A DNA stretch of 64,000 nucleotides. Origin: Agrococcus sp. KRD186. GTDB taxonomy: Bacteria > Actinomycetota > Actinomycetes > Actinomycetales > Microbacteriaceae. The stretch lies in the NCBI RefSeq assembly GCF_017168255.1, contig NZ_JABFAP010000001.1, positions 1,392,640-1,456,639 of the forward strand, written 5' to 3'. A program made the translations under genes and the position numbers. Of this stretch, positions 35,333 to 43,733 are shown piece after piece. The notes below the pieces were generated by a model. It saw only the letters and a program-made list of their open reading frames with translations, made no database searches and was not told the origin of the DNA. The first letter of the stretch is position 1; the number at the start of each line of letters is the position of its first letter.

Positions 35333-38331
35333 GGCTGCTGCGCCTTGAGCTGTCGGCGTTCGGTCCCTTCCGCGACCGCTTCGAGATCGACTTCGCGTCC
35401 TTCGACGCCGACGGGCTGTACCTGATCGCCGGGCCGACGGGCGCCGGCAAGTCGACCATCCTCGACGCCGTCGCCTACGCGCTGTACGGCAGCGCGCCGC
35501 GCTACGACGGCGCGCCGCACGTGCGCAGCGACCTGGCAGGCCCCGGCGACCTCACCTGGGTGGAACTCGAGTTCGCGCTCGGCGAGCAGGTGCTGAAGGT
35601 GCGGCGCACGCCCGAGTACGAGCGGCCGAAGCTGCGCGGCACCGGGTTCACGAGGGAGCGCGCGACGGCGACGCTGTGGATGCGGCAGGGCGACGCGTGG
35701 GAGACCCTGGCGACCCGCACCGACGAGGCCAGTACAGAGGTCGCCCGACTGCTGGGCCTCCGCAAGGACGAGTTCCTGACCGTGATCCTGCTCGCCCAGG
35801 GCGGCTTCGCCGAGTTCCTGCTCGCCGAGAGCAAGGCGCGGAAGGTGCTGCTCGAGCGGCTCTTCGGCACCGGGAGCCTGCGCCAGCTGCGCGAGCTGCT
35901 GGTCGCCGACGCGAAGGCCGTCGATGCCGAGCGCGCCTCGCTGGAGCGCACCCGCGACGATCGCGGCGAGCGCGTGCGCGACGCCGCGCTGTCGCTGCCG
36001 GCCGAGGATGCCGGGGCGCCGGCGGAGGGCGACCTCGACGAGGCGACGCTGGCGATGCTCGAGGCCCGCATCGCGGCGCACGTCGAGCACGCTGCCGGCC
36101 GGAGCGCGAGCGCGGCCGGGGCGGAGCGCGAGGCGCGCAAGGCGCGCGACGCGGCCGCGACGCTGGTCGCGCGTATCGACCGTCGCGATGCGGCGCTTGC
36201 CGCGCTCGAGCGGCTCGACGCGGCCGCCGAGGCGATCGACGCCGACCGCGCCCGGTTCGCCGACGCGCTGCGGGCGGCGGAGGCCGCTGCGCCCCTCGAC
36301 CGCTGGAGCCGTGCAGACGGCCAGGCCGCCAGGGCCGCGGACACGCTCGCAACGGCCGGCGCTGCGCTGGCGGACGACCTCGAGCTCGGCGCCCTCGACC
36401 GCGGCGACCTCGAGACGGTGCGCGACGCCGTGCTCGCCCAGCACGCGGCCGCGGTCGACGATGCCGCGCGCGCCACGGCGACCCAGCAGCTCGAAGCCTC
36501 GATCCCGGGGCTCGAGCGCGCGGCGAAGGCGGCGGCGACGGGTGCGCAGGCTGCAGCAGCAGCGGTCGGTGCGGCGAAGCAGCGCATGGCGGACGCGCCT
36601 GCCGCGCGCTCGCAGCTGGTCGACGCGCGGGAGGCCGCGACGGCGACCGCCGCGGGCGCGGAGGCGGCTGCTCGCCGCGTCGTCGATGCGACCGCGCGGC
36701 TGACCGCCCGCGACGAGGCCGACGCGCTCGCCGAGCCGCTGGCCGCGGCGCGGGAGTCGGCGTCGCAGACCGCGGCGGCGCAGCGACGCACCGCCGACGA
36801 GCTGCACCGCCTGCAGGCAGCGCGCATCGACGGCATGGCGGGCGAGCTGGCGAGCGAGCTGAGCGACGGCGAGCCCTGCCCGGTGTGCGGCGCGGCCGAG
36901 CACCCGGCGCCCCACCCGCCCGCGTCGGAGGCCGTCACTGCGGAGGACGTCACCGCGGCGCTCGATCGCAGCCGGCGCGCGCTCGAGACAGCGAGCGCCG
37001 CGAACGACGCGCTCGCCGAGCTGGAGCAGCGGCTCGCCGCGCACGAGGGGCGTGCGGGCAGCGACGACCGCACGGTGCTCGAGACCGAGCTGGCGAGCGC
37101 GCAGGCCGCGCAGACGGCGGCCGCCGACGCCGAGCTCGCCCGCGACGCCGCCGTGCGCGCGCTGCAGGAGCACGACGAGCACGCCGCTCTGCTCGAGGCG
37201 GAGGTGGCGGCGCTCGAGGCGCGCGCGGCCGTGGCGAGCACCGCGACAGCGACCGCGGCAGCCCGGCGCGACGATGCCCGCGCACAGCTCGCGGACGCGC
37301 TCGGCGAGCACGTCGACGCCGCGGCGCTGCTGCGCACCGCCACCCGCCGGCGGGATGCGCTCCGCCGCTGGCTCGACGCCGACGCCGAAGCGGAGAAGGC
37401 GCTCGCCGAGCAGACCGCGGCGGCAGCCGCCGGCGCCGAGGCACTGGCCGAGCACGGCCTGCCGGATCGCGCGGCGACGCTCGCCATGCGCGCCGATCCG
37501 GCCGCGCGCGATGCGCTCCGCGACCGCATCGCCGCGCAGGACCGCGCGGTCGCGAGCGCACAGGGCGTGCTCGCGCAGCCGGACCTCGCCGATCTGGGTG
37601 AGCGGCCGGAGCTCGCGCCGCTCGAGGAGGCGCTGCGCGCCGCCGCGACGGCCGCCGCCGAGGCGGCCAGAGCGGCAGCGGCGGGCGAGACGACCCGAGA
37701 CCATGCCGCCAGGGACCTCGCCGCGGCGCGGGACGCCATCCGCTCGCTCGCCGAAGGCGCGGAGCACGCCGAGACGGTGCGCTCGCTGGCCCGCGCGCTC
37801 GACGGCAAGAACGAGCGCGCGCAGGACATCGAGACGTATGTGCTGGCGACACGGCTCGCGACGATCATCGACGCCGCGAACCTGCGGCTGGCGGCGATGA
37901 CCGACGGCAGGTTCACGCTCGTGCACGACGAGGGGCGCGCCTCGCACGGGCGCGCCAGCGGGCTCGGCATCGAGGTGCTCGACGCGCACACCGGCGTCGC
38001 CCGCACCACCAGGTCGCTCTCCGGCGGCGAGACCTTCCTCGCCTCGCTCGCGCTGGCGCTCGGCCTCGCCGACGTCGTGCAGGCGGAGGCGGGCGGCGTC
38101 TCGCTCGAGACGCTGTTCGTCGACGAGGGCTTCGGCTCCCTCGACCAGGACACCCTCGAGGCGGCCATGGCGACGCTCGACGAGCTGCGCGCCGGCGGGC
38201 GCAGCGTGGGCGTGATCAGCCACGTGCAGCAGATGCAGGAGCGCATCCCCTCCCGCATCCGCGTGGTGCCGATGCCGGGTGGCGGCAGCCGCATCGCGGT
38301 GACGCCGGGCGCCGTGAGCCCGAGCGTGTGA
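35329..38331 (+). CDS. sbcC: DNA exonuclease subunit SbcC
   Basis: SMC/Rad50-like ATPase partner of SbcD, 1000 residues. Walker A GPTGAGKST is at 35-43; two long Ala-rich coiled coils flank a zinc hook with Cys517 and Cys520 (CPVC). The C-terminal lobe carries the signature LSGGETFLASLALALGLAD and Walker B LFVDEGFGSLD. The coiled coils are unusually rich in Ala, Arg and Glu from the high G+C. The start is the GTG overlapping the sbcD stop; long overlapping frames on both strands in this region are compositional shadows. Confidence 0.94.
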   Translation: MRLLRLELSAFGPFRDRFEIDFASFDADGLYLIAGPTGAGKSTILDAVAYALYGSAPRYDGAPHVRSDLAGPGDLTWVELEFALGEQVLKVRRTPEYERPKLRGTGFTRERATATLWMRQGDAWETLATRTDEASTEVARLLGLRKDEFLTVILLAQGGFAEFLLAESKARKVLLERLFGTGSLRQLRELLVADAKAVDAERASLERTRDDRGERVRDAALSLPAEDAGAPAEGDLDEATLAMLEARIAAHVEHAAGRSASAAGAEREARKARDAAATLVARIDRRDAALAALERLDAAAEAIDADRARFADALRAAEAAAPLDRWSRADGQAARAADTLATAGAALADDLELGALDRGDLETVRDAVLAQHAAAVDDAARATATQQLEASIPGLERAAKAAATGAQAAAAAVGAAKQRMADAPAARSQLVDAREAATATAAGAEAAARRVVDATARLTARDEADALAEPLAAARESASQTAAAQRRTADELHRLQAARIDGMAGELASELSDGEPCPVCGAAEHPAPHPPASEAVTAEDVTAALDRSRRALETASAANDALAELEQRLAAHEGRAGSDDRTVLETELASAQAAQTAAADAELARDAAVRALQEHDEHAALLEAEVAALEARAAVASTATATAAARRDDARAQLADALGEHVDAAALLRTATRRRDALRRWLDADAEAEKALAEQTAAAAAGAEALAEHGLPDRAATLAMRADPAARDALRDRIAAQDRAVASAQGVLAQPDLADLGERPELAPLEEALRAAATAAAEAARAAAAGETTRDHAARDLAAARDAIRSLAEGAEHAETVRSLARALDGKNERAQDIETYVLATRLATIIDAANLRLAAMTDGRFTLVHDEGRASHGRASGLGIEVLDAHTGVARTTRSLSGGETFLASLALALGLADVVQAEAGGVSLETLFVDEGFGSLDQDTLEAAMATLDELRAGGRSVGVISHVQQMQERIPSRIRVVPMPGGGSRIAVTPGAVSPSV

Positions 38332-38451
38332 CGGCCGGCACCGCGTCGTCGAGCACTGCGGCGGCGCCCCGATCGGCGACCCCAGCGCCAACCGCCGGAG
38401 CCGCGATTGGAGATTCCGCACAGGCTCGGCCAGCGCGCGGCGGGGCGTGGG

Positions 38452-38457
38452 TAGGCT
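38452..38457 (+). promoter_or_regulatory. -10 element of the LOG-family gene
   Basis: TAGGCT, seven bases before the ATG at 38465. The rest of the 133-bp gap after sbcC (38332-38464) holds nothing else that I recognise. Confidence 0.5.
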
Positions 38458-38464
38458 CCCCCGC

Positions 38465-39631
38465 ATGGGCGACTTCGATCAGCGACCGCAGCACGGCCGA
38501 CGGCTCGACATCTCGACGCTCGCCGCCTTCGACCGGTTCGCCGCCAAGACCAGCAGCATGTACGGCTGGCGCGTGCAGGATCTCGACCTGCGGCAGCGGG
38601 GCGACACGCTCGCGTCGCTGCACGGCTACGGCGCGCTCATCATGGGCTCCGAGCTGCCGCAGGACCAGAAGGAGCGGCTGATCGGCGAGGGCGCGCTGGT
38701 GTTCGACGACGTGCCCGACACGCCGTTCAACGCCTACCGCTCGTCGCTGTACGCCCCCGACGACCTCGTGGAGGGCATCGAGCGCGGCTACCCGGCGAGC
38801 TTCGACGCGCGCGTCTACGCGTGGTCGCGCACCCGCCACCACGACGTCGCCGACACCCTGGCGGCCGCGCTCCACGACCACTCGATCGACGCCGCGCTCG
38901 CCGAGTGGGTGCAGGGCAAGCTGATCGTCGGCGTCATGGGCGGCCACGCGCTCACCCGCGACTCGGCGGAGTACCGCCAGGCGGCGCACCTCGCGCACGG
39001 GCTCGCCCGGGCCGGCCGGGTCGTCGCGACCGGCGGCGGGCCGGGCGCCATGGAGGCCGCCAACCTGGGCGCCCGCGCGGTCGCGCTCTCGCCCGACCAG
39101 CTCGACGCCGCGATCGATGAGCTCGCTGCGGTGCCCTCGTTCCGCGGCTCCATCGCGGCGTGGATCGAGTCGGCGCGCGCGGTCGCCAAGCGCGTCGGCG
39201 ACGGCGTCTCGCTCGGCATCCCCACCTGGCACTACGGCCACGAGCCGCCCAACTCGTTCGCGACCTCGATCGCGAAGTACTTCCAGAACTCGGTGCGCGA
39301 GGACATCCTGCTGCGCGTCGCGAACGCCGGCATCGTGGTGCTGCCCGGCGGCGGCGGCACCGTGCAGGAGATCTTCCAGGACGCGTGCGAGAACTCCTAC
39401 GCCGAGGAGGGCGCGTGGGCGCCGCTGGTGCTGCTCGGCGAGCGCTACTGGACCGAGACGCTGCCGGCGTGGCCGCTGCTGCAGGCGGTCATGCGCGACC
39501 GGCCCGGCGAAGCCGGCATCGCCCTGGTCGACACGGTGGCGGATGCGGTGGCCGCGATCTCGGCGTTCGACCCGGTCGTCGACGGCGCGGGCGCCGACCT
39601 CCACGCCGCCGCCCCCGAAGATCGCCGCTAG
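38465..39631 (+). CDS. LOG-family Rossmann nucleotide-binding protein
   Basis: The 388-residue protein contains the LOG (lysine decarboxylase-like) motifs GGGPGAMEAAN (about 190-200) and PGGGGTVQEIF (about 290-300). In characterised members these form the nucleotide 5'-monophosphate site. Small LOG proteins are about 190 residues; this one has about 140 extra N-terminal residues and resembles larger nucleosidase-type members. Cytokinin activation or nucleotide hydrolysis are both possible. Leaderless start at 38465. The 3' end overlaps the convergent coiled-coil gene by four bases. Confidence 0.82.
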   Translation: MGDFDQRPQHGRRLDISTLAAFDRFAAKTSSMYGWRVQDLDLRQRGDTLASLHGYGALIMGSELPQDQKERLIGEGALVFDDVPDTPFNAYRSSLYAPDDLVEGIERGYPASFDARVYAWSRTRHHDVADTLAAALHDHSIDAALAEWVQGKLIVGVMGGHALTRDSAEYRQAAHLAHGLARAGRVVATGGGPGAMEAANLGARAVALSPDQLDAAIDELAAVPSFRGSIAAWIESARAVAKRVGDGVSLGIPTWHYGHEPPNSFATSIAKYFQNSVREDILLRVANAGIVVLPGGGGTVQEIFQDACENSYAEEGAWAPLVLLGERYWTETLPAWPLLQAVMRDRPGEAGIALVDTVADAVAAISAFDPVVDGAGADLHAAAPEDRR

Positions 39632-40332
39632 GCCTCGATCTCGCCCGCGATGCGGCGCTCGATGTCCTGCGTCGTCGCATCCGGCAGCGCGATGAGGCCG
39701 TCGAGCTCCCTGCGCGCCTGCTTGTAGGCGCTCTGCCGCTCTGCCGGCGTGGACGCCTCGTTCTCGGCCAGCGCCATGAGCCGCTGCGCCGACTCCAGCC
39801 GGCTGCGCTCGGCGTCGCTGAAGCCCGACTGCGCGCGACGCTTCGCCTCGCGCACCGCCGCCTCGAAGGCCACCTCGTAGTCGCGCACGGCCTCGCGGTA
39901 GCGCTCGAGCGCCCCCGCTGCCCGCAGCTCCCCCCGCTCTGCGGGGCGCAGCCCGTCGGCGACCCGCTTGGCGCGGTGGAAGGTCTGGGTCAGCGGCTCG
40001 CGCATGTCGGTCACGAGCGGGTAGTCGATGAGCTTCGCCACGTCGAGCTCGAAGTCGAGCCAGCGGCGATCGATCTCGTCGTGATCGACCAGGATGCGGT
40101 CGATCTGCCGGTCGCGGTCGGCCAGATCCGCCTGCGCGTCGGCCTGGCGCTGCTGCGCCGCCGTGGCCGCGACGGGCGCGATCGGGGCGCGGCGCACGCG
40201 CTCGAGCTCGATGCGGTCGCGGCGACGGCGCTCGTTGTACTTGGCGGCGCCGCCGACCCATCCGCCCACCACCGGCCCGATGACGAAGATGAGCCACCAG
40301 TAGTCGCCGGCGAAGCTCAGGATGTCGTCCAC
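39628..40332 (-). CDS. Membrane-anchored coiled-coil protein of unknown function
   Basis: The 234 residues begin with one hydrophobic segment (about residues 5-30, YWWLIFVIGPVVGGWVGGAA), then a very basic stretch (YNERRRRDRIELERVRR). A long helical, charged region follows, probably coiled coil, with the features of a cytoplasmic domain. No enzymatic motif is visible. The GTG at 40332 is preceded by TAGGTT six bases upstream, an apparent leaderless promoter. I do not recognise the family. Confidence 0.75.
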   Translation of the reverse strand: MDDILSFAGDYWWLIFVIGPVVGGWVGGAAKYNERRRRDRIELERVRRAPIAPVAATAAQQRQADAQADLADRDRQIDRILVDHDEIDRRWLDFELDVAKLIDYPLVTDMREPLTQTFHRAKRVADGLRPAERGELRAAGALERYREAVRDYEVAFEAAVREAKRRAQSGFSDAERSRLESAQRLMALAENEASTPAERQSAYKQARRELDGLIALPDATTQDIERRIAGEIEA

Positions 40333-40338
40333 ACAGCC

Positions 40339-40344
40339 AACCTA
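40339..40344 (-). promoter_or_regulatory. -10 element of the coiled-coil protein gene
   Basis: TAGGTT on the minus strand, six bases before the GTG start. Confidence 0.5.
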
Positions 40345-40398
40345 TCGACGGCGGGTGCGATGATCGTGGAAGACGCCCGCACGGCACCAGGAGGCACC

Positions 40399-40884
40399 AT
40401 GACCGACACCCAGAATCCGATGCAGGGCCGCACGGCCCCCACGCCACCGTCGACCACGATCGCCGAGTTCGACACCTACGAGCAGGCGCAGGCGCTCGTC
40501 GACCGGCTCTCGGACGCGAAGTTCGCCGTCGAGCACGTGCGCATCGTCGGCACCGGGCTCCGCACCGTCGAGCAGGTGCTCGGCCGCATGACCTACGGCC
40601 GCGCCGCACTCGGTGGCGCGATGGCCGGCGCCTGGTTCGGTCTCTTCGTGGGGCTGCTGTTCGCGCTCATCGGCGCCGGGGGCTGGGTCTGGCTGATCTG
40701 GGCGTTGCTCATGGGCGCCGCCTTCGGCATGATCGCCGCAGTCGTGCAGCACGCCATGACCGGCGGCAAGCGCGACTTCACGAGCGTCCAGGCGCTCAAG
40801 GCCGAGCGCTACGGCGTGCAGGTCACGAACGAGCACGCCGCGGAGGCCGTGCGCGTCATGGGGCAGCCCGCGCCGACCGACTGA
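40399..40884 (+). CDS. YflT/general stress protein 17M-like membrane protein
   Basis: The 161-residue protein has an N-terminal alpha/beta domain (AEFDTYEQAQALVDRLSDAKFAVEHVRIVG) of the heat-induced YflT/GspM type. A glycine-rich double membrane hairpin (GGAMAGAWFGLFVGLLFALIGAG and the next segment, about 70-125) and a short cytosolic tail follow. Homologues are annotated as general stress proteins; molecular role unknown. The ATG has a strong Shine-Dalgarno (AGGAGG, five bases upstream). It ends at a strong bidirectional terminator. Confidence 0.78.
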   Translation: MTDTQNPMQGRTAPTPPSTTIAEFDTYEQAQALVDRLSDAKFAVEHVRIVGTGLRTVEQVLGRMTYGRAALGGAMAGAWFGLFVGLLFALIGAGGWVWLIWALLMGAAFGMIAAVVQHAMTGGKRDFTSVQALKAERYGVQVTNEHAAEAVRVMGQPAPTD

Positions 40885-40897
40885 TCCACAGACGACG

Positions 40898-40935
40898 CGA
40901 GAGGCCGGGAGCGATCGTCCGCTCCCGGCCTCTCG
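40898..40935. terminator. Bidirectional terminator before the DHA2 transporter gene
   Basis: Perfect 16-bp stem (40898-40913 with 40920-40935) and a 6-base loop, between convergent genes. Confidence 0.82.
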
Positions 40936-40945
40936 TACTGCCGCG

Positions 40946-42496
40946 TCAGTGCGCGGTGACCACCAGGCCGTCAGGCTCCTGGCCATCCGCCGCCGAGACG
41001 GGCGTTGCGGCCTCGTCGTGCTCCGGTTCGTCGGGCACCTCGTCGGCGGGCTTCCGCAGCCAGAAGGTGGCGGCGACGCCCAGCACCCACAGCGCGGCGG
41101 CACCCATGAAGGCGATGCGCGCGCCCTCGAGCAGCGCCTCGCCGCTCGCGACGCCCTCGGCGACCAGCTGCGTCTGCCGGGTCGCCATGATGGTGACGAA
41201 CGCGGCGGTGCCGGCGGCGCCCGCGACCTGCTGCACGGTGCTGATGGTCGCCGAGCCGTGCCCGTACAGGTGCTTCGGCAGCGCCGCGAGCGAGACCGTG
41301 AACAGCGGAGGGAACGTGAACGCGAAGCCCAACATCAGCACCATCTGCATGATGAGCACCATCCACCAGGGCGTCGAGATGTGCAGCGTCGTGTAGAGCA
41401 CCAGCGCCGCCAGCACCACCAGCGCGCCGGGGATGACCAGCGGCCTCGGCCCCCAGCGGTCGTAGAGGTTGCCGACCACCGGCCCGAGCAGGCCGGTCAT
41501 GAGCGCACCGGGCATGGTGATGAGCCCGACGTGCAGGGGCTCCAGGCCCATCGAGTCCTGCAGCACGAGCGGCAGCATGATCAGGGTGCCGAACATGGCG
41601 GCCATCGCGATCGTCATGACCACGACGGATGCGGTGAACAGCGGGTGCCGGAAGGTGCGCAGGTCGAGCAGCGCGTCGTCCGAGCGCTGCAGCCGCAGCT
41701 GCCGCAGCACGAAGGCGGCCAGGCTCACCGCGCCGACGCCGAGCGCGACCGGCAGCTGCCAGGCGGGGAGCCCCTCGGCACCGATGAGCGAGAGCCCGTA
41801 GACGAGGCCGCCGAAGCCGAGGGCAGCGAGCGGGATGGAGAGCGTGTCGAGCCGGGGGCGGTGCGCCTGCGGCTCGCCGCCGAGCTTGCGCGCGCCGAAG
41901 AGCAGGAACAGCAGCGCGAGCGGCGCGATACCGAGGAAGATCCATCGCCAGGAGGCGAACTGCAGGATGACGCCGGAGACGGTCGGGCCGAGTGCGGGCG
42001 CGACCGACATCACCATCGAGATGGTGCCCATGAAGGCTCCGCGACGGGCGGGCGGGACGAGCTCCATGACCGTCGTCATCAGCAGCGGGAACACCAGCGC
42101 GGTGCCGGAGGCCTGCACGATGCGGCCGAGCAGCAGCAGCGGGAACGAGGGCGCGAAGCCGGCGATCAGGCTGCCGAGGATGAACGCGGCCATCGCCGTG
42201 ACGTACAGCGTGCGCTTGCTGAAGCGCGCCATCAGCCAGCCGGAGGTCGGGATGACGATGGCCATGGTGAGCATGAACGCGGTGGTGAGCCACTGCGCGG
42301 CGCGCTCGTCGATCGCGAGCACCGGGTCTTGGATGAGCGTCGAGATGGCGACGTTCATCGCTGTCTCGTTGAGGATGACGACGAAGGCCGACACCAGCAG
42401 CGTCGCGATGGTCATGGCGCCACCGGGCGGCAGGCGCTGGATCGCGGGAGGGGTGGGCTGCGGCATGGGCCGCTGGTCGTGCGTTTCGGTCTGCAT
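40946..42496 (-). CDS. DHA2-family (EmrB/QacA) multidrug efflux transporter
   Basis: 14-helix major facilitator drug:H+ antiporter, 516 residues. Visible are the motif A loop GWLMARFSKRTLYVTAM, motif C-like ALGPTVSGVILQFASWRWIF, and FLGS/FAPS helices. The C-terminal cytosolic tail is acidic. The ATG at 42496 has GGAG five bases upstream. It is downstream of a VOC gene on the same strand, separated by 83 bp with an 11-bp hairpin. Divergent tetR and its operator (43043-43059) suggest induction by the exported compound. Confidence 0.9.
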   Translation of the reverse strand: MQTETHDQRPMPQPTPPAIQRLPPGGAMTIATLLVSAFVVILNETAMNVAISTLIQDPVLAIDERAAQWLTTAFMLTMAIVIPTSGWLMARFSKRTLYVTAMAAFILGSLIAGFAPSFPLLLLGRIVQASGTALVFPLLMTTVMELVPPARRGAFMGTISMVMSVAPALGPTVSGVILQFASWRWIFLGIAPLALLFLLFGARKLGGEPQAHRPRLDTLSIPLAALGFGGLVYGLSLIGAEGLPAWQLPVALGVGAVSLAAFVLRQLRLQRSDDALLDLRTFRHPLFTASVVVMTIAMAAMFGTLIMLPLVLQDSMGLEPLHVGLITMPGALMTGLLGPVVGNLYDRWGPRPLVIPGALVVLAALVLYTTLHISTPWWMVLIMQMVLMLGFAFTFPPLFTVSLAALPKHLYGHGSATISTVQQVAGAAGTAAFVTIMATRQTQLVAEGVASGEALLEGARIAFMGAAALWVLGVAATFWLRKPADEVPDEPEHDEAATPVSAADGQEPDGLVVTAH

Positions 42497-42517
42497 GGTG
42501 CTCCGAGAGGGCGACGA

Positions 42518-42548
42518 CGAACCCAGCGGATGACGACCGCTGGGTTCG
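42518..42548 (-). terminator. Hairpin between the VOC gene and the DHA2 transporter gene
   Basis: 11-bp stem (CGAACCCAGCG, 42518-42528, with 42538-42548) and a 9-base loop. It probably lets only part of the VOC transcript continue into the transporter. Confidence 0.6.
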
Positions 42549-42579
42549 CGTCGCTGCGGGAAAGGTGGAGGGGCGCAGG

Positions 42580-42987
42580 TCAGCCCTGCGGGGCCTCCAT
42601 GAAGAAGAAGTCGATGATGTGGCCGTCCGGATCGGTGAGCTGGCCGCCGTACATGCCCCACTCGTTGTCCTCGACCGGCTTGGAGAGCGTACCGCCTGCG
42701 CCGGTGCCCGCAGAGGCGAACGCATCGACCTCGTCGCGGCTTCCCAGCAGCATCGCCAGCAGGTTCTCCAGCGCGCCCTGCGGCGCGCGCTGCTGCTCGC
42801 CGGTGAGGAACTCGTCGAACTTCGCGTGCTCCAGCAGCATGATGGCGACCTGGTCGTTGATCACCACGCAGCTGCTCGTCTCGTCGCTGAAGACGGGGTT
42901 CTTCGCGAAGCCGAGCGCCTCGTAGAACGACGTCGCGCGGCCGATGTCGGCGACCGCGTAGTTGGGGAAGACCATCTGCACTGCCAT
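42580..42987 (-). CDS. VOC-superfamily (glyoxalase/bleomycin-resistance fold) protein
   Basis: The 135-residue protein has two beta-alpha-beta-beta-beta units: the first begins VFPNYAVADIGRATSFYEALGF, the second GGQLTDPDGHIIDFFFMEAP. Metal ligands typical of enzymatic members are only partly evident, so it may bind or sequester a toxic compound rather than act as a glyoxalase. The ATG has AGGAG six bases upstream. First gene of the TetR-controlled minus-strand operon with the DHA2 transporter, fitting a drug-resistance role. Confidence 0.85.
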   Translation of the reverse strand: MAVQMVFPNYAVADIGRATSFYEALGFAKNPVFSDETSSCVVINDQVAIMLLEHAKFDEFLTGEQQRAPQGALENLLAMLLGSRDEVDAFASAGTGAGGTLSKPVEDNEWGMYGGQLTDPDGHIIDFFFMEAPQG

Positions 42988-43042
42988 GACTGCTCCTCGT
43001 GCGATCGGCGTGCTCCGCGCGCGGGCCGGGGGCGAGCACGCG

Positions 43043-43059
43043 TGTGAACGGCGTTCACA
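43043..43059. promoter_or_regulatory. TetR operator: 17-bp perfect palindrome
   Basis: TGTGAACGGCGTTCACA is a perfect inverted repeat about one central base. It covers the -10 of the minus-strand operon (43057-43062) and the -35 of tetR (43054-43059), so one bound repressor would shut both promoters. Confidence 0.8.
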
Positions 43060-43083
43060 TTAGCGCATGATCGCGCGTAGGAT
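43054..43083 (+). promoter_or_regulatory. Promoter of tetR and the FUSC gene
   Basis: TTCACA (43054-43059), an 18-base spacer and TAGGAT (43078-43083), eight bases before the tetR ATG, so nearly leaderless. Confidence 0.6.
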
Positions 43084-43086
43084 CAA
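43057..43086 (-). promoter_or_regulatory. Promoter of the VOC-DHA2 operon
   Basis: Minus-strand TTGATC (43086-43081), an 18-base spacer and TAATGT (43062-43057). Overlaps the palindrome. Confidence 0.6.
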
Positions 43087-43091
43087 GAGCG

Positions 43092-43733
43092 ATGGCGAGA
43101 TCGGGCTACTTCCACGGAGACCTCCGTCGGGCGCTGCTCGACGCGGGTCTCGAGGCGGCGCGTTCCGACGGTCCCGAGGGTGTCAGCGTGCGCGAGCTCG
43201 CTCGCGTCGCCGGTGTCGCGCCCTCCGCCGTCTACCGCCACTTCGAGGGCCACGACGAGCTCCTGTTCGAGCTGGCGCTGCGCGCGCAGTCGATGGTGGC
43301 GGATGCGATGGAGACCGAGCTCGCGCTCGTCCCGTCCGGCGACCGCCGGGCCTGGGCGGACGGCGCGATCGCCGCGACCGGCATCGGCTACATCCGCTTC
43401 GCCTGGCAGGAGCCGGGGCTGTTCCGGCTCGCGTTCCGCACCCGCGGCGATCTCGAGGCCGCCCACGACGAGCGCGGTCGGGGTGCCTGCGGGCGCACGC
43501 CGTACGAACAGCTCGAGCTGGCGCTCGACGCGCTCGTCGAGGTCGGCGAGCTGACCGAGCAGGAGCGGGCGGGGGCCGAGGCGCTGGCATGGTCGGCCGT
43601 GCACGGCTTCGCGGTGCTCACGGTGGAGGGACCGCTGCGCTCGCTCGATGCGCAGACCCGCGAGGCCTTCGCCGTCCGCATCGTCGAGATGGTGCGGCTC
43701 GGCCTCGCGCAGTGCGCGGGCACCCGCGCGTGA
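43092..43733 (+). CDS. TetR-family repressor
   Basis: The 213-residue repressor has an N-terminal helix-turn-helix (VRELARVAGVAPSAVYRHFEGHDELLF, about 32-57) and a C-terminal ligand domain of the WHG/TetR_C_33 type (AWSAVHGFAVLTVEGPLRSL). It probably represses itself, the downstream FUSC exporter and the divergent VOC-DHA2 operon through the 17-bp palindrome, until a drug binds. Near-leaderless ATG at 43092. The stop overlaps the next gene in a GTGA. Confidence 0.88.
   Translation: MARSGYFHGDLRRALLDAGLEAARSDGPEGVSVRELARVAGVAPSAVYRHFEGHDELLFELALRAQSMVADAMETELALVPSGDRRAWADGAIAATGIGYIRFAWQEPGLFRLAFRTRGDLEAAHDERGRGACGRTPYEQLELALDALVEVGELTEQERAGAEALAWSAVHGFAVLTVEGPLRSLDAQTREAFAVRIVEMVRLGLAQCAGTRA

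Noticed and set aside
34885-38466. Very long open frame antisense to sbcC
   Set aside because: Composition shadow; the sbcC frame holds Walker A, zinc hook and signature motifs.
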